Shown piece after piece: positions 41,713 to 52,591 of a DNA stretch of 64,000 bases. The stretch's first letter is position 1. Every line of letters starts with the position of its first letter. The notes under the pieces are model-generated. The model was not told where the DNA came from and searched no databases. It was given only the letters and a program-made list of their open reading frames with translations. Where the stretch lies: the NCBI GenBank assembly GCA_963565915.1, contig OY751489.1, positions 2,046,001 to 2,110,000 of the forward strand, in the 5' to 3' direction. This stretch comes from Entoloma clypeatum. Taxonomy: Eukaryota > Basidiomycota > Agaricomycetes > Agaricales > Entolomataceae. Position numbers and translations under genes: made by a program.

Positions 41713-41869
41713 CCGACCCGTTTACGCTCTGCGATGACTAGAGAAGATTATAGAGTGTTCAGATATCCTTGTTGTTACTATTACACTCGATGAATTGAGC
41801 TGATCAGCGTGCGAAGATTTATCGGAAGATTATATATTGCGTCCGACGTTATCTACGATACGCCTTGAA

Positions 41870-43797
41870 ATGGCCTTGATGGATAGCAAAGTTTTAGGAG
41901 TCATCGTCCTTGTTCGACATGGCGATCGCCAAGGTCAATTGCCTTCCAACTGTTGAACTATCATCCTGAGGTCCAATCATCCTCGCCTCCTTCAGGTTTT
42001 TACCAAGATCCCAATACCTACACTCCTTCAGACACAGTCCTAACGCCCCTTGGAAATGTGAGGCACAATCCATGGCGTGTTTACCTACTTCAACGTTTGA
42101 ATATCAATATCACATTATCGTTTTACAGCAACAGGAATTCCAATTAGGACAGCAACTCCGCAGCTTATACTTGAACGAGTCATCGCACTCGTACATTACG
42201 GGGATAAATAACACCATCGCGAACGATGCACAATTTCTTGTCCTTGCTGATGCAGGTGGGGAGGGTACGGTGATCATGAATTCGGCGCTCTCGTTGGTCC
42301 AGGGTCTATTCCCCGCCAACCCAGCCTACAACATCACACTGGGTAATGGAACAACAATAGGCGGGCCCCTTGGGGGTTATCAGGTACATTCACTTTCGGC
42401 TCAAGTCATCACTTCAAACTAACTTTCAACGATGCAGTACATTTCAGGCAAGTTTTGGAGAGAAATCTGTTCTCGCCTTTCCAATTTGGATACCAGTGCA
42501 AACCGTGGAGCCCGATGAAGACATATCGCTCGAGGGATGGTTATTTTGCCATGTGAGACGAGTGACTCAGCATGAGTATACCTCTTACCTATGAGAGCAA
42601 AAGGCGTTTGACAAGGCCACGACCGCATTCTATAACTCCACCATATTTTCCCAAAAAGCAGCAGAAAGTGAGAAATTTCTGAACTCCCTTCCTCCGTATC
42701 TGGATGGTCGACCTGTTCAACTCCAAAATATGGTTCGCTCCTGTTTTCCTTGTTCTTCTGCTTACCGACAGGTTGCGTGACAGTGGAATGTAAGAATCCC
42801 GTTGCTCAAATAGAATCAAACATCATTATGTCTACTTATTTCAGGTTTACGATTTCATAAATGTCCAATACATTCACAATCAAGCATTCAGAAATGCCTT
42901 GCCTCCGACTTTCCTCGAACAGGCCCGCGACTTGGCCAACTGGCACGAATACTCCATATTCAGCTCACTTCACACATCAGGCATCGGTAATAGTGCGTCA
43001 TCCCTCCATGATTAGTCCCTGAGTGTCTTCCAACAACAAAACAGTTGCCGGGCGGAGTATACTCCCCTCGATTCTCGACGGATTCAAGGACATCGCTAAT
43101 TCATCCAATCCCATTAAATTCGTGTATCAGGCGATATCATATAAACCGTTCATATCACTTTTCAACATGACAAAAGCAGCTCAAGCGAACCCACAGCTTG
43201 CCGGAATAGGTTGGTTTTCCTCGCGTCGGCGGCCTATAACCTATCCCTCATCAATGTATAGTCAACTATGCCGCAGCACTTGCATTGGAAGTCCGTCAAC
43301 CGACATCCGGCGGGGAGCCTGTTTTGAGATTTAACTTCAAGAATGGCACCGACGACGAGGATTTTAGAACATACAGCTTTCTTGGATCAAACACCGACGT
43401 TCCTTTGCTTGATTTTGTGAATTACATGGAGGTCAGGATTATCAGAGCCTCTCACCTGTTTGCACGAGGTTCTTATGACACCAAGTAGCCTTTAGGAATT
43501 AACTCGACTCTTGAGTGGTGCTCTCTCTGTGCAAACAACCGGGACAGAGGATGCGGTGATTTGAATCTTGCTATGAAAAGTGGGTTTGAGGAGCACCAGC
43601 CTCGGATTAATTCTGTGGGTGCTGCGCTCCTTGGTGCAGGTCTCACACTTGTATTCGCCGTCGTCGTGATCGGAGCATTCCTATTCTTGGGAATATTAAC
43701 GGTCGGTCAAGGAATCAGACGAAGGAGAAGGCAACTCGACAATAGCTTCGAGGTCTGTCATTGGTATCTTCTGTCACTTGTGATAAAAGCTAAGTAA
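41870..43797 (+). CDS. Histidine phosphatase superfamily (branch 2) membrane protein, altered active site
   Basis: The N-terminus MALMDSKVLGVIVLVRHGDR carries the phosphatase signature RHGDRxG. Further exons give TPLGN, QLGQQLRSLYLNES, DAGGEGTVIMNSALSLVQGL, DISLEGWL and WHEYSIFSSLHTSG. The C-terminus has a clear membrane helix (GAALLGAGLTLVFAVVVIGA) followed by a short basic tail (RRRRR), so the enzyme domain faces the lumen or outside if the N-terminus is translocated; no classical signal peptide is obvious. Where acid phosphatases have the catalytic HD pair, this protein reads YQAISYKPFISLFN, so the proton-donor motif appears to be missing. The stop codon follows either by reading through or by removing a 43742-43794 intron. 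It converges with IWR1, leaving 134 bp between the ends. Confidence 0.8.
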
Positions 43798-43931
43798 AAT
43801 TCGAATAAGATGTCTTGTGATGAAGGATTAAAGATGTGATCAAGGCCCGAACGAGCGAATATTAGGTTCCGTATATATAATTGTGATGGGTCGAGGAAAG
43901 TTATGTCCAGATATCGCGATAGGAATTGTCC

Positions 43932-45191
43932 TCATCTCCAATCGTAGTCGCTACCTTGTTCGTCATATCGGATGATATCGTCATGATCAGATTCTTCGTG
44001 GAACAGATCTAACGAAAAAAACGATATGATTAAGGATGCTATGGTGAATCAAAAGGGTAAATACCGCTGCCGTATTCTTCTGAGTCCTCGTCAGGGTAGT
44101 CATTCTTATAGTATTCTTCCGCTGCATAAGAGCTTGTTGGTAACACTAGACAAGACAAAAAGAAAAGGAATGAACCATTTGAATCTTCGTCGGCCTCATC
44201 TTCGGCCTCGTCAGAATCAGAAGCGGAGTCATAAGCGTTGGTTATGGAAGGAGGCAACCCCGATCTGGTATTGAATGATTGGGATGCCCAATAAGTTCGA
44301 CTGGGACATACAGTGTGCCAACATTTGCAGCTTCATTCCATTCGCTCAGAGTCAGAGGTCGATGGTAAAATACATCCCAGACGTAATCGTCAGATGCTCC
44401 AGGTGCTCCAGAAGAAACGGCCGAGCCCGCCTTCGGATCTGCGTCATTCACTGGAGAGCAATCAAAACATGGGCGGCAACGCTACCTCGGAGACGTACAT
44501 TTCAAGTAGTCTTGTAATAACGGCAGGAATTTTTCCATTTCGGGATCCATGGTAGTCAACCCCGAAGGTGGTTTGTCTGCTTCGAGGACGGCATCATACA
44601 TCTTGATATCAGAGTTGACAGTCTTAGGCGGTAAGTCTTTGGATGATATAACTTTTGGCCTGACATGGTTGCGTAAAGGTCGACGGAAACGATGAGTGGG
44701 GATAGATCACTTACGGGCTAGTAGGCAATGTACGACGCCGGGTGTCAACATCGGGATCACCGCGTTTCAGTACCGTGTAACGACGACTATCGTCCTTTTG
44801 TCGAGATATCGAGGGAGGGATCACCTCTGTGTCGACGATGCGTGGCTTTACTTCTGACGATTCGCGTGCCAGGCGGGACACTTGTTCCTGATATTCAAAC
44901 ATTTCAAAGCTATCTTTTTGGGATGGGATGTAAGACACACCTGAATGTCCTTTTCCCATTTGTCGTCTCGCCAGACACCGTCTTCGACCGTTTTGGCAAA
45001 CTGAAAGACACCCACCCCGCGCGATTTCTTTCTACGAACGCGTGATTCGACCACTGTGGTCATCAGAGATCGTTAGCTGCGAAAGTGGCATCATGCTGCC
45101 TACCCAGCGCATCTAGAGGCTCGTCAGTCCGTTTCCTTTTGATTCGGAGGATAGTGAACGAGGAATTAGGCGTTTCGCCATCGATCTCCAT
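43932..45191 (-). CDS. IWR1: IWR1-type RNA polymerase II nuclear import factor
   Basis: The N-terminal exon reads TILRIKRKRTDEPLDAL, the importin-binding basic segment typical of Iwr1, joined by a clean intron to VVESRVRRKKSRGVGVFQFA and TVEDGVWRDDKWEKDIQ. The middle is variable. The conserved Iwr1 domain follows: DDYVWDVFYHRPLTLSEWNE, then an acidic stretch EDEADEDSNGS or its spliced form, EEYYKNDYPDEDSEEYGSG and finally DLFHEESDHDDIIRYDE before the stop. Iwr1 escorts assembled RNA polymerase II into the nucleus. Several short introns were inferred; the exact borders around 44130-44200 are uncertain. Confidence 0.9.
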
Positions 45192-46227
45192 GTTGTGGTG
45201 AATCGAGAGTCACGTCCAAACAACAAACATAAGATGCAGTTCTTCATCGACGAGAAGAGACCTCTCGAATCTTCTCAACGACAACACGGCAATGATCAGA
45301 CGATACTTTGTCAAATGACTATGGCACCAGTCCCCATCTTGCCCTCCGACTGAAATGCGACCAGCATTATTTTGGAAGCCACGATGGGCCTCCCAGCCCT
45401 CCCAAAAAAACTCACCGTGCCATTTATCCTAATCAATGGTCCACAGAACCCCCATCCCAACATCAAACACTCCCCATGATCGGATTTTAACCTCAACGTC
45501 AGACGTTCTAGTCTCAATCGCTCTTGCGAAGCAAGCCTGCACAACGCACACGAGTCGTAGGTCAATTCTCCATCCTCGATCGATCGAACGGACATCGGGG
45601 GATTGGCGAGGGCAGCCACGTCCGCTTCTCGGGATGCAGCAAGAGCAACTCCAATGCAGATCTCACCCTTCACAAGCGCAGTGCTTCCTCCTCAAGCTCC
45701 GATCCAGCATACAGACACACCCCGCGCACCAGTCCCGTCCACCGCCTCTCAGCCACCCTCCGTTGGGCAAGGAACGCATGCGTCATTCAACTTAGCTCCC
45801 CACATCCTCGTCCTCTGTCATCGATGAGCGATTGCCCCTCACCAGAACCATGTGCCAGACGATAAAATACCAGATTGAACTGCGCTAATTACGATTGTCG
45901 TGACAGAGGGGAGGTTTATGTCCACGCCCACTGGGTGACGCATGTAGACAAGATTGACAGAGACAGCGTTGAATAAGTTTTCTTGATATGAGCCGGACGT
46001 GGAAGGAAAAGTGGATGTGTTGGAGACGGTGGATGCAACTGTTGAAGTTCGTTGTTATTTTTGAGGACATCTCATATAGTATCTATTTTATTGAAAGCCG
46101 TACATATGACACCCGTTCAATAACTGCTCCATGTTGTTTTTCATCTATGATACAGAGGGATTTGTGAGCACTGTTTATCCACATATCCATGCCACGATCA
46201 TTGATCTCTTCTGACCCTGCCTCACAG
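45192..46227. other. Region open in several frames, coding status unresolved
   Basis: Between IWR1 and ureG the GC-rich stretch 45300-45850 is open on both strands in more than one frame. On the minus strand, GT-AG signals with good consensus (donor near 45418, acceptor near 45353) would join an open stretch to the ending TSEGKMGTGAIVI. On the plus strand a Pro/Thr/Ser-rich frame runs to 45827. No family resemblance helps to choose. It may hold a small gene on either strand. Beyond 45850 nothing is seen. Confidence 0.25.
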
Positions 46228-47292
46228 TCATTCTACGGGCCCCGCCTTTCCGGGACTCCCAGCAGTCCTCCAAGCTGCTAATATAAGTCCAACAACATCG
46301 TCAACACCTTTACTCTCCTTGATGCTGGCGAAAATTGTTGGTCCATCTCCTCGCATGAGCTTCGAATCCCGGTCCATCACTTCGAGTGAGGCATTGACGT
46401 ATGGAGCCAGATCAATCTATCACGACGCACATTGGATATTGAGAGAGAACGGTGCACCAGTCTCGTACCTTATTAACCACAAGCAAGTCTGATTGTGAAA
46501 TCCCTGGACCCCCTTTTCGGGGAATCTTATCGCCTCCCTGGAAATCCATGGTCAATAGAGCATCACAGGCATCTTCCATCACGTACAGAAACGTCGATGA
46601 CATAGATGATGTAGTCCGCCAGCTCTCTGGAGTAATTGGCAGCGAGATTGTCTCCACCACTTTCGACGAACAGAAGTTGGCAGTTGTACTTGGCCTGGAG
46701 GGTTTCCAGTGCACCCATGTTCGCACTGATGTCTTCCCGTATTGCGGCATGGGGGCAACCACCCGTCTCGATGGCAAGAATACGAGATGCAGGAAGTGCT
46801 TTGTTCTTAATCAGAAACTCTTGGTCTTCACGCGTGAAGATATCATTGGTGACGGTCGCTTGAATGGGGGATCGATGAGGTGTAGCTTGCCCAAACCTTT
46901 TCAAATTCACCGATGTTGTACTCCTTCCTGAGCCTCTGACAGAGGGCAAGGGTTAAAGCGGTCTTCCCGGAACCGACAGGTCTTCAAGTAGGTTTGAGCC
47001 AGCTTATCGAAAGATTTGAAGATAACCACGTACCCGCCGATCCCAACGGTAAACCCTCGCTCTTCAAAATTACGGGCAGAATACTCAGGCAGGTCACGTT
47101 CGGCAAACTTGCCTACGTTTGCCACTGAGACAGTCTCAATGGCGATGTGCAGGGGTCCTCACCTGGATGATCTAGATGTTCGTGGGTATGGCCGTGATCT
47201 CCATGGGTATGGGACTCAGTGTCTGGTCCATGCGAATGATGGTGCTCGGGCTCCGCAGAGGAACTGAGGTTGTTGTGGAAGAGGGTGGTCAT
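46228..47292 (-). CDS. ureG: Urease accessory GTPase UreG
   Basis: The N-terminus is short and extremely His-rich (clusters such as EHHHSHG and [15 protein letters not shown]), as usual for eukaryotic UreG and probably a nickel store. After an intron: [35 protein letters not shown] (Walker A, completed by splicing), [42 protein letters not shown] (the CPH nickel motif and switch region), [36 protein letters not shown] and LLVVNKIDLAPYV (the NKxD guanine-specificity motif). UreG delivers nickel to urease with UreD/UreF using GTP; the structural urease gene is not in the window. It is divergent from USB1 across only 64 bp. Confidence 0.95.
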
Positions 47293-47330
47293 TCGAGTGG
47301 AATTGAAGATGAGATCCAGGTTGTTATCTC

Positions 47331-47343
47331 TAGGGTTAGGGTT
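47331..47343. promoter_or_regulatory. Telobox-like element (two TTAGGG-type units)
   Basis: TAGGGTTAGGGTT on the plus strand, AACCCTAACCCTA on the minus, lies within the 64 bp between the ureG and USB1 start codons. In yeasts and other fungi, TTAGGG-binding Myb factors of the Tbf1/Teb1 type use such elements in promoters of growth-related genes. Two units are too few to be a relic of a telomere array. Function here is inferred. Confidence 0.55.
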
Positions 47344-47356
47344 CTTCGTGACCACA

Positions 47357-48408
47357 ATGAAACGGTCCTCCCGCCGAGCCTTGGTTGCATATCCCAGCTC
47401 TGACTCAGAGCAGGAGGAGCCTCCAAAGAAGAAGTGAGCCCAAAGTCTTGCTTCTTTCCAAACTGACTTTCTTTCGAATAGAAAGCTCCCCTCCTTGTCG
47501 TCTTCACTCGTGGCACCCCCGCCAGTAGACCGTCCGGAGTTACACCAAGGCCGGATACGTGCAACACCGCACGTAGAAGGACAGTGGACAGCGCACATCT
47601 ACGTTTCTGTACTTGTTGACTGGCGATCCCCTCTGCGCAAGCTCTTGGACGACGTGTTGAGAGATGCAGGAGCTATCACTCCCACCCTGAACACCTTTTG
47701 GGCCACCCAGGCTGCGAAACATGAACTGCACATCTCCTTGTCTCGCCCAACATACTTGAGAACGCATCAAAGGGAAGAAATCAAGCGGGCGGTGAAAGCT
47801 TTAGCGAAGCGCTTCTCTCCGTACGTCAGTAACTATTCAGCACGCGATCATGAACAACAATGACTAAATTTTAGATTTCGCGCATCCTTTGCTACCTTTT
47901 CTGAACTCGTAAACGACGAACGGACAAGAACCTTCTTGACAATGGAAGTTGGGGCAGGACATCACGAGGTGAATACATCCATGTAGAATCTAAGTAGAAG
48001 TCGAAGCTGACTTACTTACCCTAGCTCCAAGCCATGTCCAATGCGCTCACCCCAACCCTACGAGCGATTCGACAGGAAGCGTTTTATCAAGAACCTCGGT
48101 TTCACGCATCTATTGCTTGGGCCCTCCTTGATCGACCCACCGACGCGCACCCAAAGGTGACCACCACCGATTCCAGCCCATCATCGGCGGAAGGTATTGT
48201 AACTCCCCCACTTGGTCCTCCAGAATCCCAATCCGTGGGCCCGAGGGCTTTCGAAACAATTCCCCGTCTCCCAGAGAGTTTGGTGCCGTCAATAATCGAA
48301 CACTATGGTGCCAGATTGGCTTATCCGAAAACAGGAACCTTTGATGTAGAAGCGCTCACAGTCAAGATTGGGAAAGACGTGTATTCCTGGCCTCTTGCAA
48401 GTCTTTAG
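47357..48408 (+). CDS. USB1: USB1 (Mpn1) U6 snRNA 3' phosphodiesterase
   Basis: The first exon is MKRSSRRALVAYPSSDSEQE, ending in a lysine run. Splicing out a 48 bp intron gives KLPSLSSSLVAPPPVDRPEL and then HQGRIRATPHVEGQWTAHIY. The two catalytic HxS tetrapeptides of the 2H phosphoesterase fold are present: KHELHISLSRP and, near the end, PRFHASIAWALL. Additional conserved parts are FSPFRASFATFSELVNDERT (across an intron) and FLTMEVGAGHHEL. Usb1 trims and caps the 3' end of U6 snRNA in the nucleus. The ~60-residue stretch after the second HxS motif (Thr/Ser/Pro-rich) looks like a lineage insertion. The start lies 64 bp from that of ureG in the opposite direction. Confidence 0.92.
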
Positions 48409-48463
48409 GTTCAAATAAACCCTCTGCACGTAGGCCCTATGGTGTTATGATAAAACCGATGGA

Positions 48464-49165
48464 TCATCGTCGAACAATCCGCAGAGTCTTATGAAGCTTA
48501 CCTACTTCGGTTTCATACAATGTAAAGCTATCCTTCGTCGCTTTCAAATCGTTGACTACATGTTATTCAAGTAGCGTTCTTCGGCAAGTTTACTAGTTCC
48601 CAACTGCCCTCACTTACCATCTACTCCATATCCCAGAGGAATTCGGGCATTTTTGGACTCAGACTGTCCAACCGTCGGTGCTGATGCCGAAGAAGGGACG
48701 TATTTGCCCAAAGTGGATGTCAGCGGGATAGGCGCTAGACCAAGCCATCAATCATTCTTCATTGATTCATGGAATTGCTCCTCTGACGCCCAGCCAGAAC
48801 AACAAAGGAAGCCAATAAAGGTTGTTTCGTTCTGTACTGCAGAAATTTCAAGATTTACATTTAATCTAGCAATTTCCGACTCGGAACGACGTCCTAATCC
48901 CGGGGTTCTTGGTAGCTGTGGTGACGGCGTAGACCTATCCAACCATCAATGACAAAATCATCGAGAGTGAGTATAGTACTTACTGCTCGCCAAGTGTTAA
49001 ATCTAAAGATGGCCTGATACAACCTGCGTATTGATTGTCACTTTTATCACGATGCTTTCTCTCAAGATGGCATACCTCCCGTCCGTCTCAAGGCTAGCAA
49101 AAGTCTGACGAGCAGATGGAGACTCAAATTCGCAGATCCCTCTTTTAGACCCGGCGCCTCCGAAA
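48464..49165 (-). CDS. Unidentified spliced gene, 5' end not resolved
   Basis: Five stretches join in frame over good GT-AG introns. In order they read GICEFESPSARQTFASLETD, GRLYQAIFRFNTWRA, VYAVTTATKNPGIRTSFRYR, TKQPLLASFVVLAG, then PPIPLTSTLGKYVPSSASAP, and the last exons KNARIPLGYGVDVNDLKATK and DSFTLYETEVGKLHKTLRIV before the stop. I do not recognise the family. No ATG is available in frame at the 5' side, so a first exon may lie further upstream, interleaved with the end of the methyltransferase gene, or the first stretch may be misread. The product would be around 160 residues or more and is not very charged. It converges with USB1, leaving about 55 bp between the ends. Confidence 0.5.
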
Positions 49166-49219
49166 ATCCGCAAAGTGGGAAGTCGTTACTATGACATAGT
49201 ACGTATGGTTTAGGCTGCG

Positions 49220-50503
49220 TTAGGTTGGAGCGACAACGAGCGCAATATTTCTTCCACTACCAGTCGTTTGGTCGAACAAATTAATTACCTGCACTACATA
49301 TCCCTTACTCCAGCCCTCTCCACCATGCCTCCTCGACCGCGCCGCGAGCCGTTCTTTCAGCCACGCAGCGCGATCGAGGACGATGCAGCTCTCGACAATA
49401 GGACCGAGGAGACACCTACGAACGTGCATATTTTCAAGACAAGATTCGAGAGCGCGATGCCGGGGAAGCTCTTCGACTGCAGACGAAAGGTCAGTACTGA
49501 TACGCTGACTTGCGGCTGTGAGAAATGCCGGCCAGGATGTGTACGCGGCATCCGGAAGACGCCCGAGCTTACGCATGGCAGGTGTACTGCCTGTCGCTGG
49601 TTTATCTGGTGTGGGGGACAAGTCATTCGGTTGAAGTTGAGAAAAAATACGGCCGAGGAGGGCCCGCCAGACGACTTTGCGAACGGCGAGGGCGGCGGCC
49701 TGTAGAGACTTGGAGGAGTCCGACCAGTGGGCGGGAATCTGTGCAGCGAGATGAAAAGCGGAGGCAGGGAGGGGGTTGATTGATTGGTTTATACTGGCGA
49801 GGGGGAAGTCGCGTGGTGGGTGCATGAGATTGTAACAACAGCCGACAGCGATGACGGCGGCGGGGACCCACGGATGGTCGGGCGGGAGATCGAGGGCGGC
49901 ACGGAAGATATCGGGAGTAAGGGATCCGCAGGCATGGAGCGCGACGAGGAGAACGGGAGTGGGAGTTGGATCAGACGGAGTAAGAGTGGTGGGGACCCAG
50001 TTGTCAATGGCCTGAATAAGTGTTGTGGGCGTGATGTGGATTGTGCGGTGAGTGATTTCATCGGGACTGCCGCGTGTGCGTGAACCGTGTGTTTGGGCTT
50101 GATCACCGTCGAGGGCGAGCGTCGGCGACGCAAAGTAGCGATGCAGAGCGCGGGTGAGATATCCCTGGCCCGCCCCGACGTCGACAACTCGAATCGATGA
50201 TCTCGGCAGGCGAGAGAGGCGGGTACGCGCGAGATGCACGATGTAATCTGTCATTCGTGTAATTTCATGGTGTTTCTTGGGAGACATCCCAAATGCAGGC
50301 TCGGTGACATACGATTCGAGCACTATTGGCGTCCGCTCGAGTTGGGCCTGAAGGGGTTGATCAAGGAGAGATGGCCAGGAAGGGGGGTTGTGCCACCAGT
50401 CCCATTCACTCGGTGGCATAAAAGATGGGAGGGCGGCGTCATTGGGATGGATGGCCAGCAGGGACGCATTTGCCTTGAGCTCATCGACGACTTTAACATC
50501 CAT
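49220..50503 (-). CDS. METTL25/RRNAD1-type methyltransferase
   Basis: A single open frame of about 427 residues. The family hallmark MSPKKHHEI sits at about residues 73-81. The SAM-binding motif I is VVDVGAGQGYLTRAL from about residue 106. Later come LLVALHACGSLTPDIFR and VIAVGCCYNLM, a HACG...GCCYN pair typical of the METTL25/RRNAD1 group, and the C-terminus ends VINLFDQTTGSGRNIALVVA. Relatives are annotated as putative rRNA or protein methyltransferases; the substrate is not established. The first in-frame ATG lies just after a GTG-CAC pair, and homologues usually have a longer N-terminus, so an upstream exon may be missing. Confidence 0.82.
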   Translation of the reverse strand: MDVKVVDELKANASLLAIHPNDAALPSFMPPSEWDWWHNPPSWPSLLDQPLQAQLERTPIVLESYVTEPAFGMSPKKHHEITRMTDYIVHLARTRLSRLPRSSIRVVDVGAGQGYLTRALHRYFASPTLALDGDQAQTHGSRTRGSPDEITHRTIHITPTTLIQAIDNWVPTTLTPSDPTPTPVLLVALHACGSLTPDIFRAALDLPPDHPWVPAAVIAVGCCYNLMHPPRDFPLASINQSINPLPASAFHLAAQIPAHWSDSSKSLQAAALAVRKVVWRALLGRIFSQLQPNDLSPTPDKPATGSTPAMRKLGRLPDAAYTSWPAFLTAASQRISTDLSSAVEELPRHRALESCLENMHVRRCLLGPIVESCIVLDRAAWLKERLAARSRRHGGEGWSKGYVVQVINLFDQTTGSGRNIALVVAPT

Positions 50504-52591
50504 GTGCACAGCACGTGCTCATCAACCACCCGCATCGAGACTCTCGCCGCCTTTGATTTCGCCCCCAAAATGGTATTTCTCATTGGTTTGACTGGGTTTT
50601 TGTCTCTAGTTTGTTCACTAAATCATCGAGGATTCCATGGCCTCGGCGTTTACCGTCATGCATGGTAGAAGCCTTCAATACCCTGGGCTCCTAGATAACT
50701 CCACATCGATCGCAACAAAGACTCAGAGAATGTACGTTTGATTAATTTTTTCTCCAAATTGGTATGTATCTCATCACTCACCAACTTCTCCCTTTAATTA
50801 CTAGCCACACATCCGGGCTGATAATGCCCTATTTGCTGTCTTCTCAAATACGGGGCAGTGGGCACACAGCCTTGCAAATGATTGTGATGCGACCCACGTT
50901 CGAAACATCCTTTGTTATCGAACCATCACGTCCGTTCATCATACCCTTATCGCCACACATCCATGACTTACTGATCAATCCTCTTTTTCGTTGTCTCTCA
51001 GGTGGAGACAAACCCCGGGCCATCAAATTCGTTCTGATCCACCGTGGAGGTAGGAGATAGCACTTTGTCTCTCGTCGTCGCGGACTTTTGGGATATATGG
51101 AGCTTGCGTCCATCACCTGCTTCATTGATTGATTGCGCTCGGACGCATACAGTATACTGCATCTAGATTCTGCTTCGCGGGTACAGCCCCAACATGCGCT
51201 ACGCATCATTTGGCGGATCAGAGTCGGCCAGTTGCAATTGAACCTTTTGAATCGACCTGGACGACCCATATGCTCTCTCAAACACACAGCCAGTGTCTAG
51301 AGCATATGATTTTCGCCGAGTTAGGTTAGTCCATTTTTCTTAGTTCGCGGAGTTGCAGCAGATTCTTGTGCGCATGTCTTGTGCACATCGAAGTCCCTCC
51401 GAGGGCAGCGTGCCACACGTCACTGCATTGATCGCGATTCCGAGTTCCATTGAATTTGTTTGAAAGATTCTGCTCGAATACAATAATCACCCCCCCTTGC
51501 TCATTGATCAGACATTAACAGGAAAAGTTCTGATGTTCCTAATCTTGAGCGAGATGTACGTGCCGTAATCTTTTATCCACTTATATGATTGGTTCGTTCT
51601 ACCGATCAGCCAGTGGGGCACCGTCTCAGTAAAAACGAGCTGCGAATACACTCAATTAAGAAGTTCCCTGGGACATGATCTCAGCTGACACGAGTGGCAA
51701 GAACAACGCTGTTATACTCTGGCCCAGCTCTGACCCTTCCGTCGGCTGTTCGCTTTCATTTCGCCAACGTCTTATGTCGCGAAGGCAAAAATTGAATGGC
51801 GAACCTGCACCCACGCTCAGGGTAAACGGTTGAGTTGCCCTGCTTACACAGCTGCAGCCCGCAGGACCCGCACGGTTTGTATTGCCTCTTGGAACCATCT
51901 CACGCATTGAACCAGCCCGCGGGTCTATTGTATGTTCTTGATGGAATGCCACCAAGGCCCAAGGGGTGTCATCTGACGACCACCTCACGTTGAGGAACCA
52001 CGGCCGACTCGGATGCAGTTTATCAAACGCAGGCGCCCCCCCTCAAAACAAGACCATAATGTCTCAGCTTTTTAATAGGCCCCCCGTGCGTAAGGTCAAC
52101 ATGTAAGTCCCTCGAAGCCCTACGCAGATTAAAGCCCTGGTCGTAATTTATTGGCCCCCACCCCGTTTTTTTTTTCTTCGATCACCTGCGACCCTGAATC
52201 AATTCTTCACCCAAGCTCCCATCTTTCCGCCCGGCAACTCGATCCGATGTATGTACTTTCGCCATGAGTCTGTGTGGCAAAAAAAAAAAAACGGTCGATA
52301 TTTTTTTTCTACGGTCCGCCATGCAATCTAGGTATCCAGTCGGGTGAAGGTGCTTGGGCATACCATAACCCTTTACACATTTTACAATTGACCTGCAAAG
52401 GGTTGTGATAATAATTTCTCGCTATCTGCAATTCGCTTTGAGGTTAGGCACCCTGCCCATCTCCGAGTCGGCGAAGCGCCACCCTTGATCTCCTGAATGA
52501 GAACACGTTTGCCGCGAACAGCGAGTATGCATAACTTGTCAACTTCTGAATACCCCCATCGTCCTTCGAAGACCTTCGAAGCCCGTTCAAA
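50504..52591. other. Long intergenic region, no supported gene
   Basis: This 2.1 kb holds only short frames without family resemblance, for example a plus-strand one at 50764-51060 and a minus-strand one at 51656-51988. Homopolymer tracts occur at about 52167-52177 (T-rich), 52279-52291 (A-rich) and 52302-52309 (T). It includes the promoter of the methyltransferase gene. A long untranslated leader or a noncoding transcript is possible but not shown. Confidence 0.4.

Noticed and set aside
42960..43200. Catalytic HD motif of the phosphatase hidden by a wrong exon border
   Set aside because: Translating the genomic sequence across this exon in its open frame gives AISYKPF with no nearby alternative splice pair producing HD; kept as a finding rather than corrected.
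47331..47343. TTAGGG units as an interstitial telomere or chromosome-end relic
   Set aside because: Only about two units are present, with unique housekeeping genes on both sides and no degenerate array; a promoter telobox explains it better.
51656..51988. Minus-strand 110-codon frame in the 50.5-53.5 kb gap
   Set aside because: No recognisable domain, no plausible joining exons, and the length is possible by chance in this composition.
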